A DNA stretch of 64,000 nt from Gluconacetobacter diazotrophicus PA1 5 (GTDB lineage Bacteria; Pseudomonadota; Alphaproteobacteria; Acetobacterales; Acetobacteraceae). The position numbers were made by a program, and so were the translations under genes. The stretch covers positions 2,446,001 through 2,510,000 of the forward strand of contig NC_011365.1 of NCBI RefSeq assembly GCF_000021325.1, given 5' to 3'. How positions within the stretch are numbered: position 1 is the first letter of the stretch; the number at the start of each line of letters is the position of its first letter. Shown here in pieces: positions 55,488 to 64,000 of this stretch. The notes under the pieces were generated by a model that saw only the letters and a program-made list of their open reading frames with translations, made no database searches and had not been told where the DNA came from.

Positions 55488-55502
55488 CCCCAATTCGTCT
55501 TC

Positions 55503-55694
55503 CTACACGTCCAGCGGGCGGGCTTCGTCCGGCAGCATGATGGGAATCCCGTCGCGGATCGGGAAGGCCAGGCCGGCCTGGCGGCTGATCAGCTCGCCGG
55601 CCTCGCGGTCATAGATCAGCGGCCCCTTGGTGACGGGGCAGACCAGGACGGACAGCAGGCGGGGGTCCAGGGGGGCTTGGGCGGTTTCGGTCAT
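55503..55694 (-). CDS. Trm112/UPF0434-family small protein
   Basis: 63 residues: [21 protein letters not shown] and [17 protein letters not shown] define the family (YcaR type). It may be a zinc-ribbon-derived activator of methyltransferases, though only one Cys remains. Start at ATG 55694 with GAGAGGA upstream; ATG 55718 is in frame. Third gene of the cnoX-LON-Trm112 series. Confidence 0.9.
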   Translation of the reverse strand: MTETAQAPLDPRLLSVLVCPVTKGPLIYDREAGELISRQAGLAFPIRDGIPIMLPDEARPLDV

Positions 55695-55720
55695 CGGATC
55701 GGTCCTCTCTCCTGCCATCC

Positions 55721-56395
55721 TTACGACGGCGGGTGGTCAGATGCACCCTCCTCGGGCTCATGTCCAGCCAGGTCCAGCAGGGTCTGCAACGTTCGGGCCC
55801 TGTCGTTCAGCGACCCGGATTCCAGCAGCGCCTGCTTTTCGGCCGCCGGGAAGGGGCAGATCATCGGCAGGGTGATCAGCAGGGCTTCGTCGTCCATCTG
55901 CTCGATCACGCTCCAGCGGGCGCCGAAGCCCCGCCGGCGGCAATAGCGGCGCAGCGCCGTGATCATGCGGGGCCGGTCATAGAACGGGTCCTCGCCATCG
56001 GTCAGGTCGCTGGCGAAGGATGACGCGTCGATCCGCGCCCGGCGGTATCCCCGATGCAGCCCGGTTTCGCGCAACAGCCGGAATCGCACCATTCCCAGCA
56101 GCGTCACGGCATAGGTGCCGTCCGACCGCTCGGTCATCGACGTGATGCGCCCGGCGCACCCGATATCGTACAGGGCGGGCAGCGGCGCCGGCTGCATCTC
56201 GTCGCCGTTATCCTCGTCCATCGCATCGCGGCGGGGCTGGATCATGCCGATCAGGCGCGACCCGGCCATCGCGTCCTCGACCAGGGCGATATAGCGCGGT
56301 TCGAAGATATTCAGCGGCAGCTTGGCCCGGGGCAGCAGCACCGTATCGCGCAGCGGGAACAATCCCAGTTCGGGCGGCAGGTCCGCCAGCGTCAT
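55721..56395 (-). CDS. LON substrate-binding-domain protein
   Basis: 224 residues: [35 protein letters not shown] and [19 protein letters not shown] are typical of the Lon N-terminal (PUA-like) domain standing alone without ATPase or protease. Probably an adaptor or substrate-recognition protein. The start is set at ATG 56395, where the conserved sequence begins; an upstream extension would overlap the thioredoxin gene. Lies between that gene and the Trm112-like gene, an order common in alphaproteobacteria. Confidence 0.9.
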   Translation of the reverse strand: MTLADLPPELGLFPLRDTVLLPRAKLPLNIFEPRYIALVEDAMAGSRLIGMIQPRRDAMDEDNGDEMQPAPLPALYDIGCAGRITSMTERSDGTYAVTLLGMVRFRLLRETGLHRGYRRARIDASSFASDLTDGEDPFYDRPRMITALRRYCRRRGFGARWSVIEQMDDEALLITLPMICPFPAAEKQALLESGSLNDRARTLQTLLDLAGHEPEEGASDHPPS

Positions 56396-56459
56396 GTCGT
56401 GCGGGCGCGGCACGGCGCGCGGAATATCGTCGCCGCTCAATGCCGTGCCGCCCCCCGCA

Positions 56460-57476
56460 TCATGAAAACAGCAGCGCGGACATACGCCGCCGGGCCTGCA
56501 GGGTCGCCGGGTCGTCATGGCCCCAGGACTCGAACAGCCGGATCAATTGCAGCCGCGCCGCATCGTCGTTCCAGGCACGGTCCTGGCGCATGATGGTCAG
56601 CAGTTCGTCGGCGGCTTCCTGCCGGTGGCCGGCCGCGTTCAGGGCGGCGGCCAGTTCGTAGCGGGCCTCGTGGTCCGCCGGATTCGCGGCCAGCCGCCGG
56701 CGCAGCCCTTCGGATGCCTCGGCGGCCTTGCGGCCCTCGCGCTTCAGGTCCAGCGCGGCGCGGGCGCCGGTGATCTCGGCATGGTCGGCAATCCTGGCCG
56801 GCACGTCGGCCAGTGCGGCCTCGGCGGCGTCCTCGTCCCCCATCACGATCAGCGCCCGCACCAGGCCGCCCCAGGCGGCGGCGTTTTCGGGTTCGATCTC
56901 CAGGGTCTGGGCATACAGGCCGGCCGCTTCCTCGGCGCTGCCGGCCTCCAGCGCCGCGCGGGCCGCGACGATCAGGTCCGCCGCCGGCATGCTGCCGCCG
57001 CCCGCGGCCTTCAGCAGTCCTTCGACGAAGCGCTTGATCTCGCTTTCCGGCTGCGCGCCCTGGAACAGGTCCAGGATCTGCCCCTGCCAGAAGGCGGCCA
57101 CCAGCGGGATGGACTGCAGCGGCAGCCCGACCTGGGTCAGTTGCTGGGCCAGGGCCCGGTTGGCGTCGACATCGATCTTGACCAGCTTCACGCGGCCGCC
57201 GGCCGACCGGACGATCTTTTCCAGCACCGGGGTCAACTGGCGGCACGGCCCGCACCAGGTGGCCCAGAAATCGACCAGGACCGGCAGGGTACGGCTGGCC
57301 TCCAGGACATCCTGCATGAAGGTGTCCTGGGTGCCGTCGACGATCATCGCACCATTCCCGCCGGGCCCGGCCGGCGCTCCGGCCATCCCCGACGGCGCGG
57401 CGGGAACGCCTGCCTCGTCCACCAGGCCGCCGGTAGCGCGCTGGCCGCCGCGGGACTGACCGATGATGTAATCCAT
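56460..57476 (-). CDS. cnoX: Thioredoxin-TPR co-chaperone (CnoX/YbbN type)
   Basis: 338 residues. After a Gly/Ala/Pro-rich N-terminus comes a thioredoxin domain with redox-active C75/C78 (VDFWATWCGPCRQLTPVL), then TPR-like repeats (AAADELLTIMRQDRAWNDDAA region). The E. coli protein lacks a CxxC pair, but many alphaproteobacterial ones keep it, as here. It protects folding proteins from oxidation. The start MDYIIGQSRGG is typical. First gene of the minus-strand operon ending at 55503. Confidence 0.9.
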   Translation of the reverse strand: MDYIIGQSRGGQRATGGLVDEAGVPAAPSGMAGAPAGPGGNGAMIVDGTQDTFMQDVLEASRTLPVLVDFWATWCGPCRQLTPVLEKIVRSAGGRVKLVKIDVDANRALAQQLTQVGLPLQSIPLVAAFWQGQILDLFQGAQPESEIKRFVEGLLKAAGGGSMPAADLIVAARAALEAGSAEEAAGLYAQTLEIEPENAAAWGGLVRALIVMGDEDAAEAALADVPARIADHAEITGARAALDLKREGRKAAEASEGLRRRLAANPADHEARYELAAALNAAGHRQEAADELLTIMRQDRAWNDDAARLQLIRLFESWGHDDPATLQARRRMSALLFS

Positions 57477-57675
57477 AGAACCCGATCCTGCCTGTTTGTC
57501 TTGTTCCAGCCGCCGACCCGCGGCCCGGCGCCGTATGAAACCAAGACCTAACATTGTCATCCCCCGCCTGTCCCACAAGCCGCAGCACCCCCCACGCGCA
57601 AAAAACGCAAAAGATGAATTTTCCCCCCTTGTCAGGCAGTTCGCTTTCCCTTACACCCCCCTCCACCGACACGGT

Positions 57676-57750
57676 GCGGGCGTAGCTCAGGGGTAGAGCA
57701 CAACCTTGCCAAGGTTGGGGTCGTGGGTTCGAATCCCATCGCCCGCTCCA
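57676..57750 (+). tRNA. tRNA-Gly (anticodon GCC)
   Basis: Complete cloverleaf: acceptor GCGGGCG with CGCCCGC, D-arm GCTCAGGGGTAGAGC, anticodon loop CTTGCCA with GCC at 57708-57710, T-arm GGGTTCGAATCCC, discriminator T and encoded CCA. Confidence 0.97.
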
Positions 57751-57781
57751 GATTTTCTATGGAAAGTCAGTCGGTTACGGG

Positions 57782-57801
57782 AAGCCGCCGCAAGGCGGCT
57801 T
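57782..57801 (+). terminator. Terminator after tRNA-Gly
   Basis: AAGCCGCC, loop GCAA, GGCGGCTT: an 8-bp stem with a tetraloop, 32 bases after the tRNA, followed by a short pyrimidine-rich stretch. Likely intrinsic terminator despite the weak T-run. Confidence 0.6.
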
Positions 57802-57883
57802 TCGTCGTATTGGGCCTGGCCGACACCAGGCCGGCACGCTCCCGCGCGCACAGCCCCTCATTTTCTGCGTGCGGATCATCTGC

Positions 57884-58294
57884 TCAGGAACGGCACGCGG
57901 GCCAGCTATCCGGTGGTCCTGCCCCTGTCCCGCCAGTGGCACGATCTGCCGAAGCAGGATCGAAGCTGGTATGCGCATCGCCCCAGCTTTTCAGCGCCAT
58001 GATGACGGGCTCAAGGCTCCGGCCGCGCTCGGTGAGGGTGTATTCCACCTTGGGCGGTACTTCGGCGTAGACCGTCCGTAGAACGAACCCATCGTGCTCC
58101 AGTTCGCGTAATTGCGCTGTCAGCATGCGCGGCGTGACGTTCGGCAAACGCTTTCGGATGGCGTTGAAGCGCATGGTTCCCTGCAGAAGATGGAAAAGGA
58201 TGACTCCTTTCCACTTCCCGTCGATCAGTTCGAGCGTCGCTTCCACGGCGCAGCCGGGGCTGCAGTCGAGGCGCCTGTGACGAATGCGGGGCAT
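57884..58294 (-). CDS. HxlR-family transcriptional regulator
   Basis: 136 residues: CSPGCAVEATLELIDGKWKG, ILFHLLQGTMRFNAIRKRLP and VTPRMLTAQLRELEHDGFVLR make up the MarR-like winged helix of HxlR proteins, which often respond to aldehydes, quinones or oxidants through the N-terminal Cys. The C-terminal tail of about 25 residues is variable. ATG 58294 gives the conserved N-terminus. Divergent from an alcohol-dehydrogenase-family gene, its probable target, with a palindrome just outside its start. Confidence 0.9.
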   Translation of the reverse strand: MPRIRHRRLDCSPGCAVEATLELIDGKWKGVILFHLLQGTMRFNAIRKRLPNVTPRMLTAQLRELEHDGFVLRTVYAEVPPKVEYTLTERGRSLEPVIMALKSWGDAHTSFDPASADRATGGTGAGPPDSWPACRS

Positions 58295-58298
58295 GACG

Positions 58299-58314
58299 GT
58301 ATCATTTCCGATAC
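58299..58314. promoter_or_regulatory. Palindrome in the HxlR/dehydrogenase divergent promoter
   Basis: GTATC-N6-GATAC, 5-bp arms, five bases upstream of the HxlR ATG within the 100-base gap. HxlR regulators bind inverted repeats in such gaps, so this is a likely operator controlling both genes. Confidence 0.5.
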
Positions 58315-58394
58315 TATGAGCATTATATGTGCGTTCTTGCGTATGCCGAACATAACGCTCCATCTTCCCTCCATTCAACGATGGAGCGAAACCC

Positions 58395-59414
58395 ATGCGT
58401 GCCGTTGGTTATCAATCCCCCCTTCCGATCGACGATCCCGATGCGTTGCAGGACATCGAACTCCCCGAACCCGTGCCGACCGGACATGACCTCCTGGTCG
58501 AGGTCCGGGCTGTTTCGGTCAATCCCGTCGACACCAAGGTGCGACGGAGTGCCGCACCCGAACCGGGCCAATGGCGCGTGCTGGGCTGGGACGCGGCAGG
58601 CGTCGTCACAGCGACGGGGCCGGACGTCCGTGACTTCACGGCAGGGGATGAAGTCTTCTATGCCGGATCTCTGCACCGATCGGGCACGAATGCCCAGTTC
58701 CATCTGGTCGACGAGCGGATCGTGGGCCACAAGCCGAAATCGCTGGACTGGGCGCAGGCCGCGGCACTTCCGCTGACCGCGATCACGGCGTGGGAGATGT
58801 TGTTCGACCGGCTCGATATCCGGCGGCCGGTCCCCGGCACCGTCCCGTCCCTGCTGATCGTGGGCGGCGCGGGTGGCGTCGGCTCGATGGCGATCCAGCT
58901 TGCCCGCGCGCTGACGGACCTGACAATCATCGCCACGGCGTCGCGCCCCGAGACGCAGGAGTGGGTCCGCAGCCTGGGCGCGCATCATGTGATCGACCAT
59001 CGGAACGCCCTCGCCGGACAGGTGGCTAACCTGCCGACCGGCGCGCCCGGCTTCGTCTTCTCCACGACCCAGACGGACCAGCACTTCGCCGACATCGTGG
59101 AGTTGCTGGCGCCACAGGGCCACCTGGGACTGATCGACGATCCGGAAGAACTCAGCGCGTTGCCGCTCAAGCGCAAAAGCCTGTCGCTGCATTGGGAACT
59201 GATGTTCACCCGTCCGATGTTCGAAACAGCCGACATGGCCAAGCAAGGCACGCTGCTGAACGAGATCGCAGCGCTCGTGGACAGCGGGCGCATCCACACG
59301 ACGCTGGGCGAGAATTTCGGCCCGATCAACGCGAACAACCTGCGCCGCGCGCACGCCCTGATCGAGAGCGGGCGGGCAAAGGGGAAAATCGTTCTCACCG
59401 GCTTCGGTCAATAA
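58395..59414 (+). CDS. Zinc-binding-alcohol-dehydrogenase-family oxidoreductase (quinone-reductase like)
   Basis: 339 residues. MDR fold with NPVDTKVRR, VLGWDAAGVVTATG, AAALPLTAITAWEMLFDRL and the nucleotide loop LLIVGGAGGVGSMAIQLAR. Despite the family name no catalytic zinc ligands are visible, which fits NADPH-dependent quinone or enone reductases. GGAG lies nine bases before the ATG. Divergent HxlR regulator upstream; the pair looks like an electrophile-response module. Confidence 0.88.
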   Translation: MRAVGYQSPLPIDDPDALQDIELPEPVPTGHDLLVEVRAVSVNPVDTKVRRSAAPEPGQWRVLGWDAAGVVTATGPDVRDFTAGDEVFYAGSLHRSGTNAQFHLVDERIVGHKPKSLDWAQAAALPLTAITAWEMLFDRLDIRRPVPGTVPSLLIVGGAGGVGSMAIQLARALTDLTIIATASRPETQEWVRSLGAHHVIDHRNALAGQVANLPTGAPGFVFSTTQTDQHFADIVELLAPQGHLGLIDDPEELSALPLKRKSLSLHWELMFTRPMFETADMAKQGTLLNEIAALVDSGRIHTTLGENFGPINANNLRRAHALIESGRAKGKIVLTGFGQ

Positions 59415-59631
59415 GCAGGGTTATCACACACGGTGCGACGAAATCCGGCCTGTGCCGCGCTGCTGTCTCCCTGAGTGGAATAAATATTGATAATGGGTTT
59501 TTACATATAAAATCCGGACTTCTTGCGAATAGTCCTGTGGCCACGGGCGGCTGTGCGGAGAGAGGCTTATCTTTGGCGTGCCGACCGGTCCCTGTGATAT
59601 AAACGCGCCTTATAGGCAGGGATCGGGTGCG

Positions 59632-60522
59632 ATGGACTTGAAGAGTCTGGAGGCCGTGCTGTGGATCGACAGGCTGGGCGGCTTCAAGGCGGCGGCCGAG
59701 GCGCTGCGCATGACGCAGCCCGCGATCTCGATCCGGGTGTCGCAGCTGGAGGCCATGCTGGAGACGCGGATCTTCCATCGCTCCGGCAAGCGTGTCGTGC
59801 CCACGCCCGTCGGCGTGACGCTGATCCACTACGCCGAGCGCATCCTGCAGCTGCGGGACGAGGCACTTCTGACCATCAAGGGCCATAACGAGGAAAACGG
59901 TATCCTGCGCCTCGGGACCGTGGAAACGACCGCGCATACCTGGCTGGCGCAACTGCTCTGCCGCATCGACGAGAAATACCCCAATATCACGGTCGATCTC
60001 GATATCGGCATTTCCGACGATATCCAGCGCAAGGTCGCGAAGGGCATGCTGGATGTCGGCCTGTTCATGGGGCCGGTCAATTCTCCGATGATGATCGAGA
60101 CGCCGGTCTGCAGCTTCGAGGTCGCGCTGCTGGCGCATCGCACGGTCGTGGGCCAGCGCGGTGGGCGCACGGATCTGGGCAGCCTGCCCGCGCTTCCGAT
60201 CATGACCTTCTCACGCAATACCGTTCCGCATTCGATGCTGCACCGCCTGCTGGGCAGGGAAGGGGGCAGCCACCATCGCGTTCATGCCATGAGTTCGGTA
60301 CCGACGATCGTCAGCATGCTCCTCAGCGGCGCGGGACTGGCCCTGTTGCCGCCGGATGTCGTGCGCGAACATCTGGATTCGGGTGCATTGTGCAGACTCG
60401 ATGTCGGGCAGGCGCTGCCGCCTCTCAATTGCGTCGCCGGCCGGCTGATGAAGTACAGCTCGGGCCTGGTGGAGGATGTCGTCGCCATGGCGCGGAACGT
60501 GGCGCAAAGCGCAGGGGCCTGA
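59632..60522 (+). CDS. LysR-family regulator
   Basis: 296 residues: MDLKSLEAVLWIDRLGGFKA, ALRMTQPAISIRVSQLEAML winged helix, then effector domain (ILRLGTVETTAHTWLAQLLC..., GAGLALLPPDVVREHL). ATG 59632 is used; an upstream ATG would add 18 residues without family match. The 217-base region upstream is AT-rich and shows no gene. Same strand as the DUF1445 and MFS genes, which it may control. Confidence 0.88.
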   Translation: MDLKSLEAVLWIDRLGGFKAAAEALRMTQPAISIRVSQLEAMLETRIFHRSGKRVVPTPVGVTLIHYAERILQLRDEALLTIKGHNEENGILRLGTVETTAHTWLAQLLCRIDEKYPNITVDLDIGISDDIQRKVAKGMLDVGLFMGPVNSPMMIETPVCSFEVALLAHRTVVGQRGGRTDLGSLPALPIMTFSRNTVPHSMLHRLLGREGGSHHRVHAMSSVPTIVSMLLSGAGLALLPPDVVREHLDSGALCRLDVGQALPPLNCVAGRLMKYSSGLVEDVVAMARNVAQSAGA

Positions 60523-60785
60523 CGCAGGTGACGCTCCGGCGACGGCCGAAGCCGCGCATGACACAAGAACCGGGAATGACACGGGAAATCGAGCGGTATC
60601 GTGGCGGACGATACGAAGAAATCCCGCTATAAAATATCCTTATACGCGAACATATACATTACTCATTTGCAATTTTCGGCACCGGGCAGATAGTCGTTTC
60701 TGTGTGGATACGGATCGGCACGCGATACGCGGCGTTGCGTGTCGCAGGGATGGCCCGCTCCGATGTCACGAAAGGGATGCGAATC

Positions 60786-61625
60786 ATGGTCGATTCCGAT
60801 TCGGCGAGATTGCCCTATTTCAATGCCTCTCCTGCCGAAGTCCGCCGGCTTTGCCGGGCGGGCGAGAGCGGTCCGGTGACCGCCGGCATGGCCGCGGGAT
60901 ATATCCAGGCCAATATTGTCATGCTGCCCGCCAGCCTCGCGGATGCATTCCATGAATTCTGCCTCAGGAACCCCAAGCCGTGTCCGCTGGTCGGCATGTC
61001 GCGTCCGGGGGACTACCGGCTTTCGTCGCTGGGTGCGGACCTGGACCTCCGGACCGACCTGCCGCTTTATCGCGTATGGCGCGACGGCAACATGGTGGCC
61101 GAAACCGGTGATATCCGGGACCAGTGGCGCGACGATCTGGTCACGTTCGCGCTCGGCTGTTCCTTCTCGTTCGAGAACGCCCTGACGGCCTGTGACGTGC
61201 CCATGCGGCACCTGCAGCTCGGCCGCGGCGTGCCGGTCTATCGGACGAATATCGCCTGCACGCCGGTCGGCCCGTTCGCGGGGCCGGTGGTCGTGTCCAT
61301 GCGGCCGTTCCGGTCGCATGACGCCATTCGGGCCGTGCAGATCAGTTCGCTGATCCCGCTGGCCCATGGTGCGCCGATACAGATCGGCTTTCCGGAAGAA
61401 ATCGGCATTGCCGACATCGACAGCCCCGATTACGGCGACCCTACGGAAGTGGCTGACGATGAACTTCCGGTCTTCTGGGCCTGCGGGGTCACGCCGCAGG
61501 CGGTTCTGGCCGCCAGCAAGCCGGAATTCGCCATCACCCACGCGCCGGGCGCGATGCTGGTCACGGACATGCCCATAGAAGGCTACGAGGACCTGGTGGC
61601 GAGCCATCGGGGCAGGATTATCTGA
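60786..61625 (+). CDS. DUF1445 / D-glutamate cyclase-like hydro-lyase
   Basis: 279 residues, full length. Signature segments: [78 protein letters not shown] and TH(A)PGAMLVTD. A relative is the mitochondrial D-glutamate cyclase, which forms 5-oxo-D-proline; bacterial members are annotated putative hydro-lyases (UPF0317). AAGGG lies nine bases before ATG 60786. Followed by an MFS permease, so import and conversion of one carboxylate are likely linked. Confidence 0.87.
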   Translation: MVDSDSARLPYFNASPAEVRRLCRAGESGPVTAGMAAGYIQANIVMLPASLADAFHEFCLRNPKPCPLVGMSRPGDYRLSSLGADLDLRTDLPLYRVWRDGNMVAETGDIRDQWRDDLVTFALGCSFSFENALTACDVPMRHLQLGRGVPVYRTNIACTPVGPFAGPVVVSMRPFRSHDAIRAVQISSLIPLAHGAPIQIGFPEEIGIADIDSPDYGDPTEVADDELPVFWACGVTPQAVLAASKPEFAITHAPGAMLVTDMPIEGYEDLVASHRGRII

Positions 61626-61764
61626 TCGGCCATTCGCCAGGTGTCCGGCGGGCGTGCGCGGCCCGGTATCGTTCCCGCTTCCATATCGTTTCGCACATAA
61701 AATAAGATCGGGGGCGTATTTCCGCGCCCCCGCCGGGGGTGGGCTACAGGAGAAGGATCAGCTG

Positions 61765-63111
61765 TTGACCGACCATGCCACAGGGGCAAGTGACGCGATC
61801 TCCGTGACCGAGCAGGCGGTATTCCGGGCGGCAGCCTGGCGCATCATTCCGCTGCTCGTCGTCTGCTACATGTTTTCCTATCTCGATCGGATCAATCTCA
61901 GTTTCGCCCGCGTTCCGATGGAAAACAGCCTTCATTTTTCCGACGCAACGTTCGGGCTGGGGGCGGGCCTGTTCTTCATCGGCTATATTGCCTTTCAGGT
62001 GCCCTCGTCCCTGTTGCTGGCCCGTTTCGGGGTCAGGCGCACCATCGCGGCCATCATGATAGGCTGGAGCCTGATCTCGTTCCTGTTCACGATCGTGGGG
62101 ACCGACTGGCAGTTCTGCCTGCTGCGCGTGTCGCTGGGCGTGGCGGAGGCCGGGTTCTACCCGGCCGTGCTCTATTACCTGGCGATATGGTTCTCGCGGC
62201 AGATGATCGCGCGGGTCACGGCGGCTTTCCTGATCGCCATTCCGGCTTCCGGCGCCATCGGCGGTCCGGTTTCCGTCGCCATCCTGGCGCATTTTGATGG
62301 CGTACTCTCCATTCCCGGGTGGAAATGGATGTTCCTCCTGGAAGCCGTGCCCCCCCTTCTGCTGGGCCTGGTGGTATGGCGGCGTCTGGATGACGGTCCG
62401 GAAGACGCACGATGGCTCGGCGCGGCGGAGCGGCGGATCGTCCTTGCACGCGTGCATGCGGGATGGGGGGCTGCCGGCGCGGCGTCGGCACCGGTCGGCA
62501 GGGCGCGACCCTTCGCCGCGTTGTCGCGCCCGATCGTCCGGTTGCTGATCCTGATCTGCTTCTGCCAGGCGGTGTGCAATTACGGCATTGTCTTCTGGAT
62601 CCCTACCTTCGTCGCGCAGGTGCTTGCGGCATCGTCCGCGACTATCGGCCTGTACATGATTATTCCCTTCGCGACGGCAATGGTGGCGATGACCCTGAAT
62701 GCGCGCAGTTCCGACCGGCATCAGGAGCGACGCTGGCATATGGCGGCCCCGTTCCTGATCGTGTCGGTCACGCTTGTGCTGGCTTTCCTGTGCCAGGGGA
62801 GCGGCATGCTGGCCCTGCTGCTTCTGACGGCCGCGCTGGCGGCCGCGCTGTGCGTGACGGGCATGATCTTCACCATTCCCACCCTGGTGCTGGGTCAGGA
62901 GGTGCTGGCGACCGGGCTGGCGTGGATCAACAGTCTCGGAGCGCTCGGGGGGCTGGTCGGTCCGTATGGGATCGGTTGGCTGCGCGTCCATACCGGCCAG
63001 CCGCTGGCGGGTCTGTTTCTGGTGGCGTTCTGTGCGCTCGTCGGGGCGATTGCCACATTGTGCCTGCCGCGACGGGCAACGGATGCGGCCCGGGTCGCGA
63101 CGCCGGCGTGA
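61765..63111 (+). CDS. MFS transporter, anion:cation symporter family, TTG start
   Basis: About 448 residues and twelve helices. CYMFSYLDRINLSFARVPME, GYIAFQVPSSLLLARFGVRR and RVSLGVAEAGFYPAVLYYLA are typical of the ACS family (tartrate/phthalate/hexuronate-like carboxylate importers). TTG 61765 is chosen for AGGAGAAGG eight bases upstream; no ATG fits before the first helix. Directly downstream of DUF1445, suggesting that both handle the same acid. Confidence 0.88.
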   Translation: MTDHATGASDAISVTEQAVFRAAAWRIIPLLVVCYMFSYLDRINLSFARVPMENSLHFSDATFGLGAGLFFIGYIAFQVPSSLLLARFGVRRTIAAIMIGWSLISFLFTIVGTDWQFCLLRVSLGVAEAGFYPAVLYYLAIWFSRQMIARVTAAFLIAIPASGAIGGPVSVAILAHFDGVLSIPGWKWMFLLEAVPPLLLGLVVWRRLDDGPEDARWLGAAERRIVLARVHAGWGAAGAASAPVGRARPFAALSRPIVRLLILICFCQAVCNYGIVFWIPTFVAQVLAASSATIGLYMIIPFATAMVAMTLNARSSDRHQERRWHMAAPFLIVSVTLVLAFLCQGSGMLALLLLTAALAAALCVTGMIFTIPTLVLGQEVLATGLAWINSLGALGGLVGPYGIGWLRVHTGQPLAGLFLVAFCALVGAIATLCLPRRATDAARVATPA

Positions 63112-63480
63112 CAGCGGCAGGCGGGAGGCCGCGGACCCTGCGCTGATGAATCTGCGCCGCGAAATCGGACGCGGCAATGCCGGATGGGTGCCGTTGAGCG
63201 GTTATAATATATTTTTATGACGAACTATAATCACAATATTATTGAAAAATTGCGACATCGTTATTATTCCGAATCAGACGCGAAGCCAGATCGGAAAAAG
63301 TCAGTCGCTCGACTGCAATTTGTCTCGGTATAGACACAATACCGGTTCCTGCTCACAGTGCGGTGTAAACCTGACCTTTCTCGAAGAAGCATCAATAAGC
63401 GTAGGAGTTTTTTTTGAATGGCTGGTAGTCCGAGGCGATTTACTGGTCGCCAAGGGTGTGGTGGAAAATGGAGAATACAT
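63112..63480. other. AT-rich intergenic region before the TonB receptor, 369 bases
   Basis: From about 63200 the base composition turns AT-rich, unlike the flanks, as expected of a regulated promoter. An inverted repeat CGGTAT-N7-ATACCG lies at 63326-63344. A 99-codon open frame here (63242-63541) overlaps the receptor start and looks spurious. No RNA gene recognised. Confidence 0.5.
63326..63344. promoter_or_regulatory. Inverted repeat upstream of the TonB-dependent receptor
   Basis: CGGTAT, seven-base spacer, ATACCG, centred about 146 bases before the receptor ATG. Possible operator; the binding protein is unknown. Confidence 0.35.
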
Positions 63481-64000
63481 ATGTCGGAAAACTCGCGATG
63501 CCCGCAGATATATTGGTATATCTGCATTACGTCATGTGTAGTCGGGGCAGGGATGCTTCTGCCCAGCCACACGGCACAAGCGCAAGCTGTAAGCCAGGCC
63601 CCGGACCAGGCGACATTCACGTCGAAAAGCAACCGGCATATCAATAAACCGAATCCGGCGTCGCCTTCCGCCAGGAATGTGGTGAAGCAGGCGGAAGCGA
63701 TCACCGTCAGCGGTACGGCCACGCCGGGAAATTCCGCCCTGTCCATTTCGACCCGCGAACACAGTACCGTACAGGTATTCCGTTACAGCGCCGAACAGTT
63801 GCGGGAAACCGGGCAGACCAGCATCTATGCGGCCATCGCGCAGCTCTCGCCGGCCGTGACCTCCACCCCGTTCGCGGGCATCGGCGGCAACGGCCTCAAC
63901 AAGTCGATGCAGTTGCGGAATCTCGGCGCAGACCAGACCCTGATGCTGGTCAATGGAAAACGCCGCCACGTCGACGCCAATTTCAATTATTACCAGTCGG
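63481..64000 (+). CDS. TonB-dependent receptor, N-terminal part (cut by window edge)
   Basis: The frame from ATG 63481 (GGAG seven bases upstream) stays open to the window end, about 173 residues. A signal peptide-like segment (WYICITSCVVGAGMLLPSHTAQAQA) and an unstructured stretch are followed by a TonB-plug domain: AEAITVSGTATPGNSALSIS, YSAEQLRETGQTSIYAAIAQ, LSPAVTSTPFAGIGGNGLNKSMQLRNLGADQTLMLVNGKRR. The variable NGKRRHVDAN end of the plug motif suits sugar or organic-ligand receptors rather than classic siderophore ones. It may bring the ligand taken up by the neighbouring MFS carrier. Confidence 0.85.
   Translation, partial: MSENSRCPQIYWYICITSCVVGAGMLLPSHTAQAQAVSQAPDQATFTSKSNRHINKPNPASPSARNVVKQAEAITVSGTATPGNSALSISTREHSTVQVFRYSAEQLRETGQTSIYAAIAQLSPAVTSTPFAGIGGNGLNKSMQLRNLGADQTLMLVNGKRRHVDANFNYYQS

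Noticed and set aside
63242-63541. 99-codon plus-strand frame before the TonB receptor
   Set aside because: It overlaps the receptor's start and signal peptide in another frame, has no Shine-Dalgarno sequence and no recognisable content.
1-64000. CRISPR array, prophage or plasmid origin
   Set aside because: I saw no regularly spaced repeats, phage structural genes or iteron clusters. The only mobile traces are the two IS256-family elements and the integrase remnant.

Overview
High-GC alphaproteobacterial chromosome. The gene content points to an acetic acid bacterium of the family Acetobacteraceae. The strongest marker is a 558-residue pyruvate decarboxylase (pdc), rare in bacteria; from memory it closely resembles the Gluconacetobacter diazotrophicus enzyme. 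I therefore favour Gluconacetobacter. This rests on recognition, not on a database search.

Layout. 1-8.3 kb: end of an MFS transporter, then a tightly overlapping minus-strand operon for divalent-metal-type RND efflux (outer-membrane factor, adaptor, pump, response regulator, sensor kinase). 8.5-11.6 kb: lepA, tRNA-Ser(GGA), and a decayed insertion at the tRNA 3' end (P4-type integrase remnant, IS256-family remnant, possible att repeat). 11.6-15.2 kb: a minus-strand run of small membrane, lipoprotein and secreted proteins plus a DJ-1/PfpI protein. 15.5-24.9 kb: a scarred catabolic region. It holds an MFS permease, a zinc alcohol dehydrogenase, a sugar ABC permease and an aldehyde dehydrogenase that each lost their N-terminus at one shared junction, a GMC oxidoreductase, a CoA-transferase, and a complete IS256-family element sitting in the 5' end of a TetR gene. 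24.9-32.4 kb: an alpha-glucan phosphorylase broken by one amber codon, a sulfotransferase, a quinone-oxidoreductase-type MDR, an HTH/S24 regulator, hflX and a diguanylate cyclase. 32.6-35.7 kb: siroheme synthase with mobB, and divergent mobA. 35.8-40.1 kb: a bacterial NHEJ locus with two Ku genes and LigD. 40.5-43.2 kb: pdc with a divergent LysR gene.

43.2-54.2 kb is the most unusual block: two versions of a circularly permuted ATP-grasp / alpha-E module (one split, one fused), two transglutaminase-fold proteins (one fused to a large DUF2126 region) and a HExxH metallopeptidase. Family knowledge points to a peptide-bond-forming and -cleaving system of unknown substrate; none of its chemistry can be shown from sequence alone. 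54.2-64 kb: panC, a thioredoxin-TPR (cnoX-like)/LON-domain/Trm112-like operon, tRNA-Gly(GCC), a divergent HxlR/alcohol-dehydrogenase pair, then a LysR, DUF1445 and MFS series ending in the start of a TonB-dependent receptor that runs off the window.

Mobile-element and decay traces concentrate between 10.4 and 26.6 kb. The rest looks like intact chromosome.
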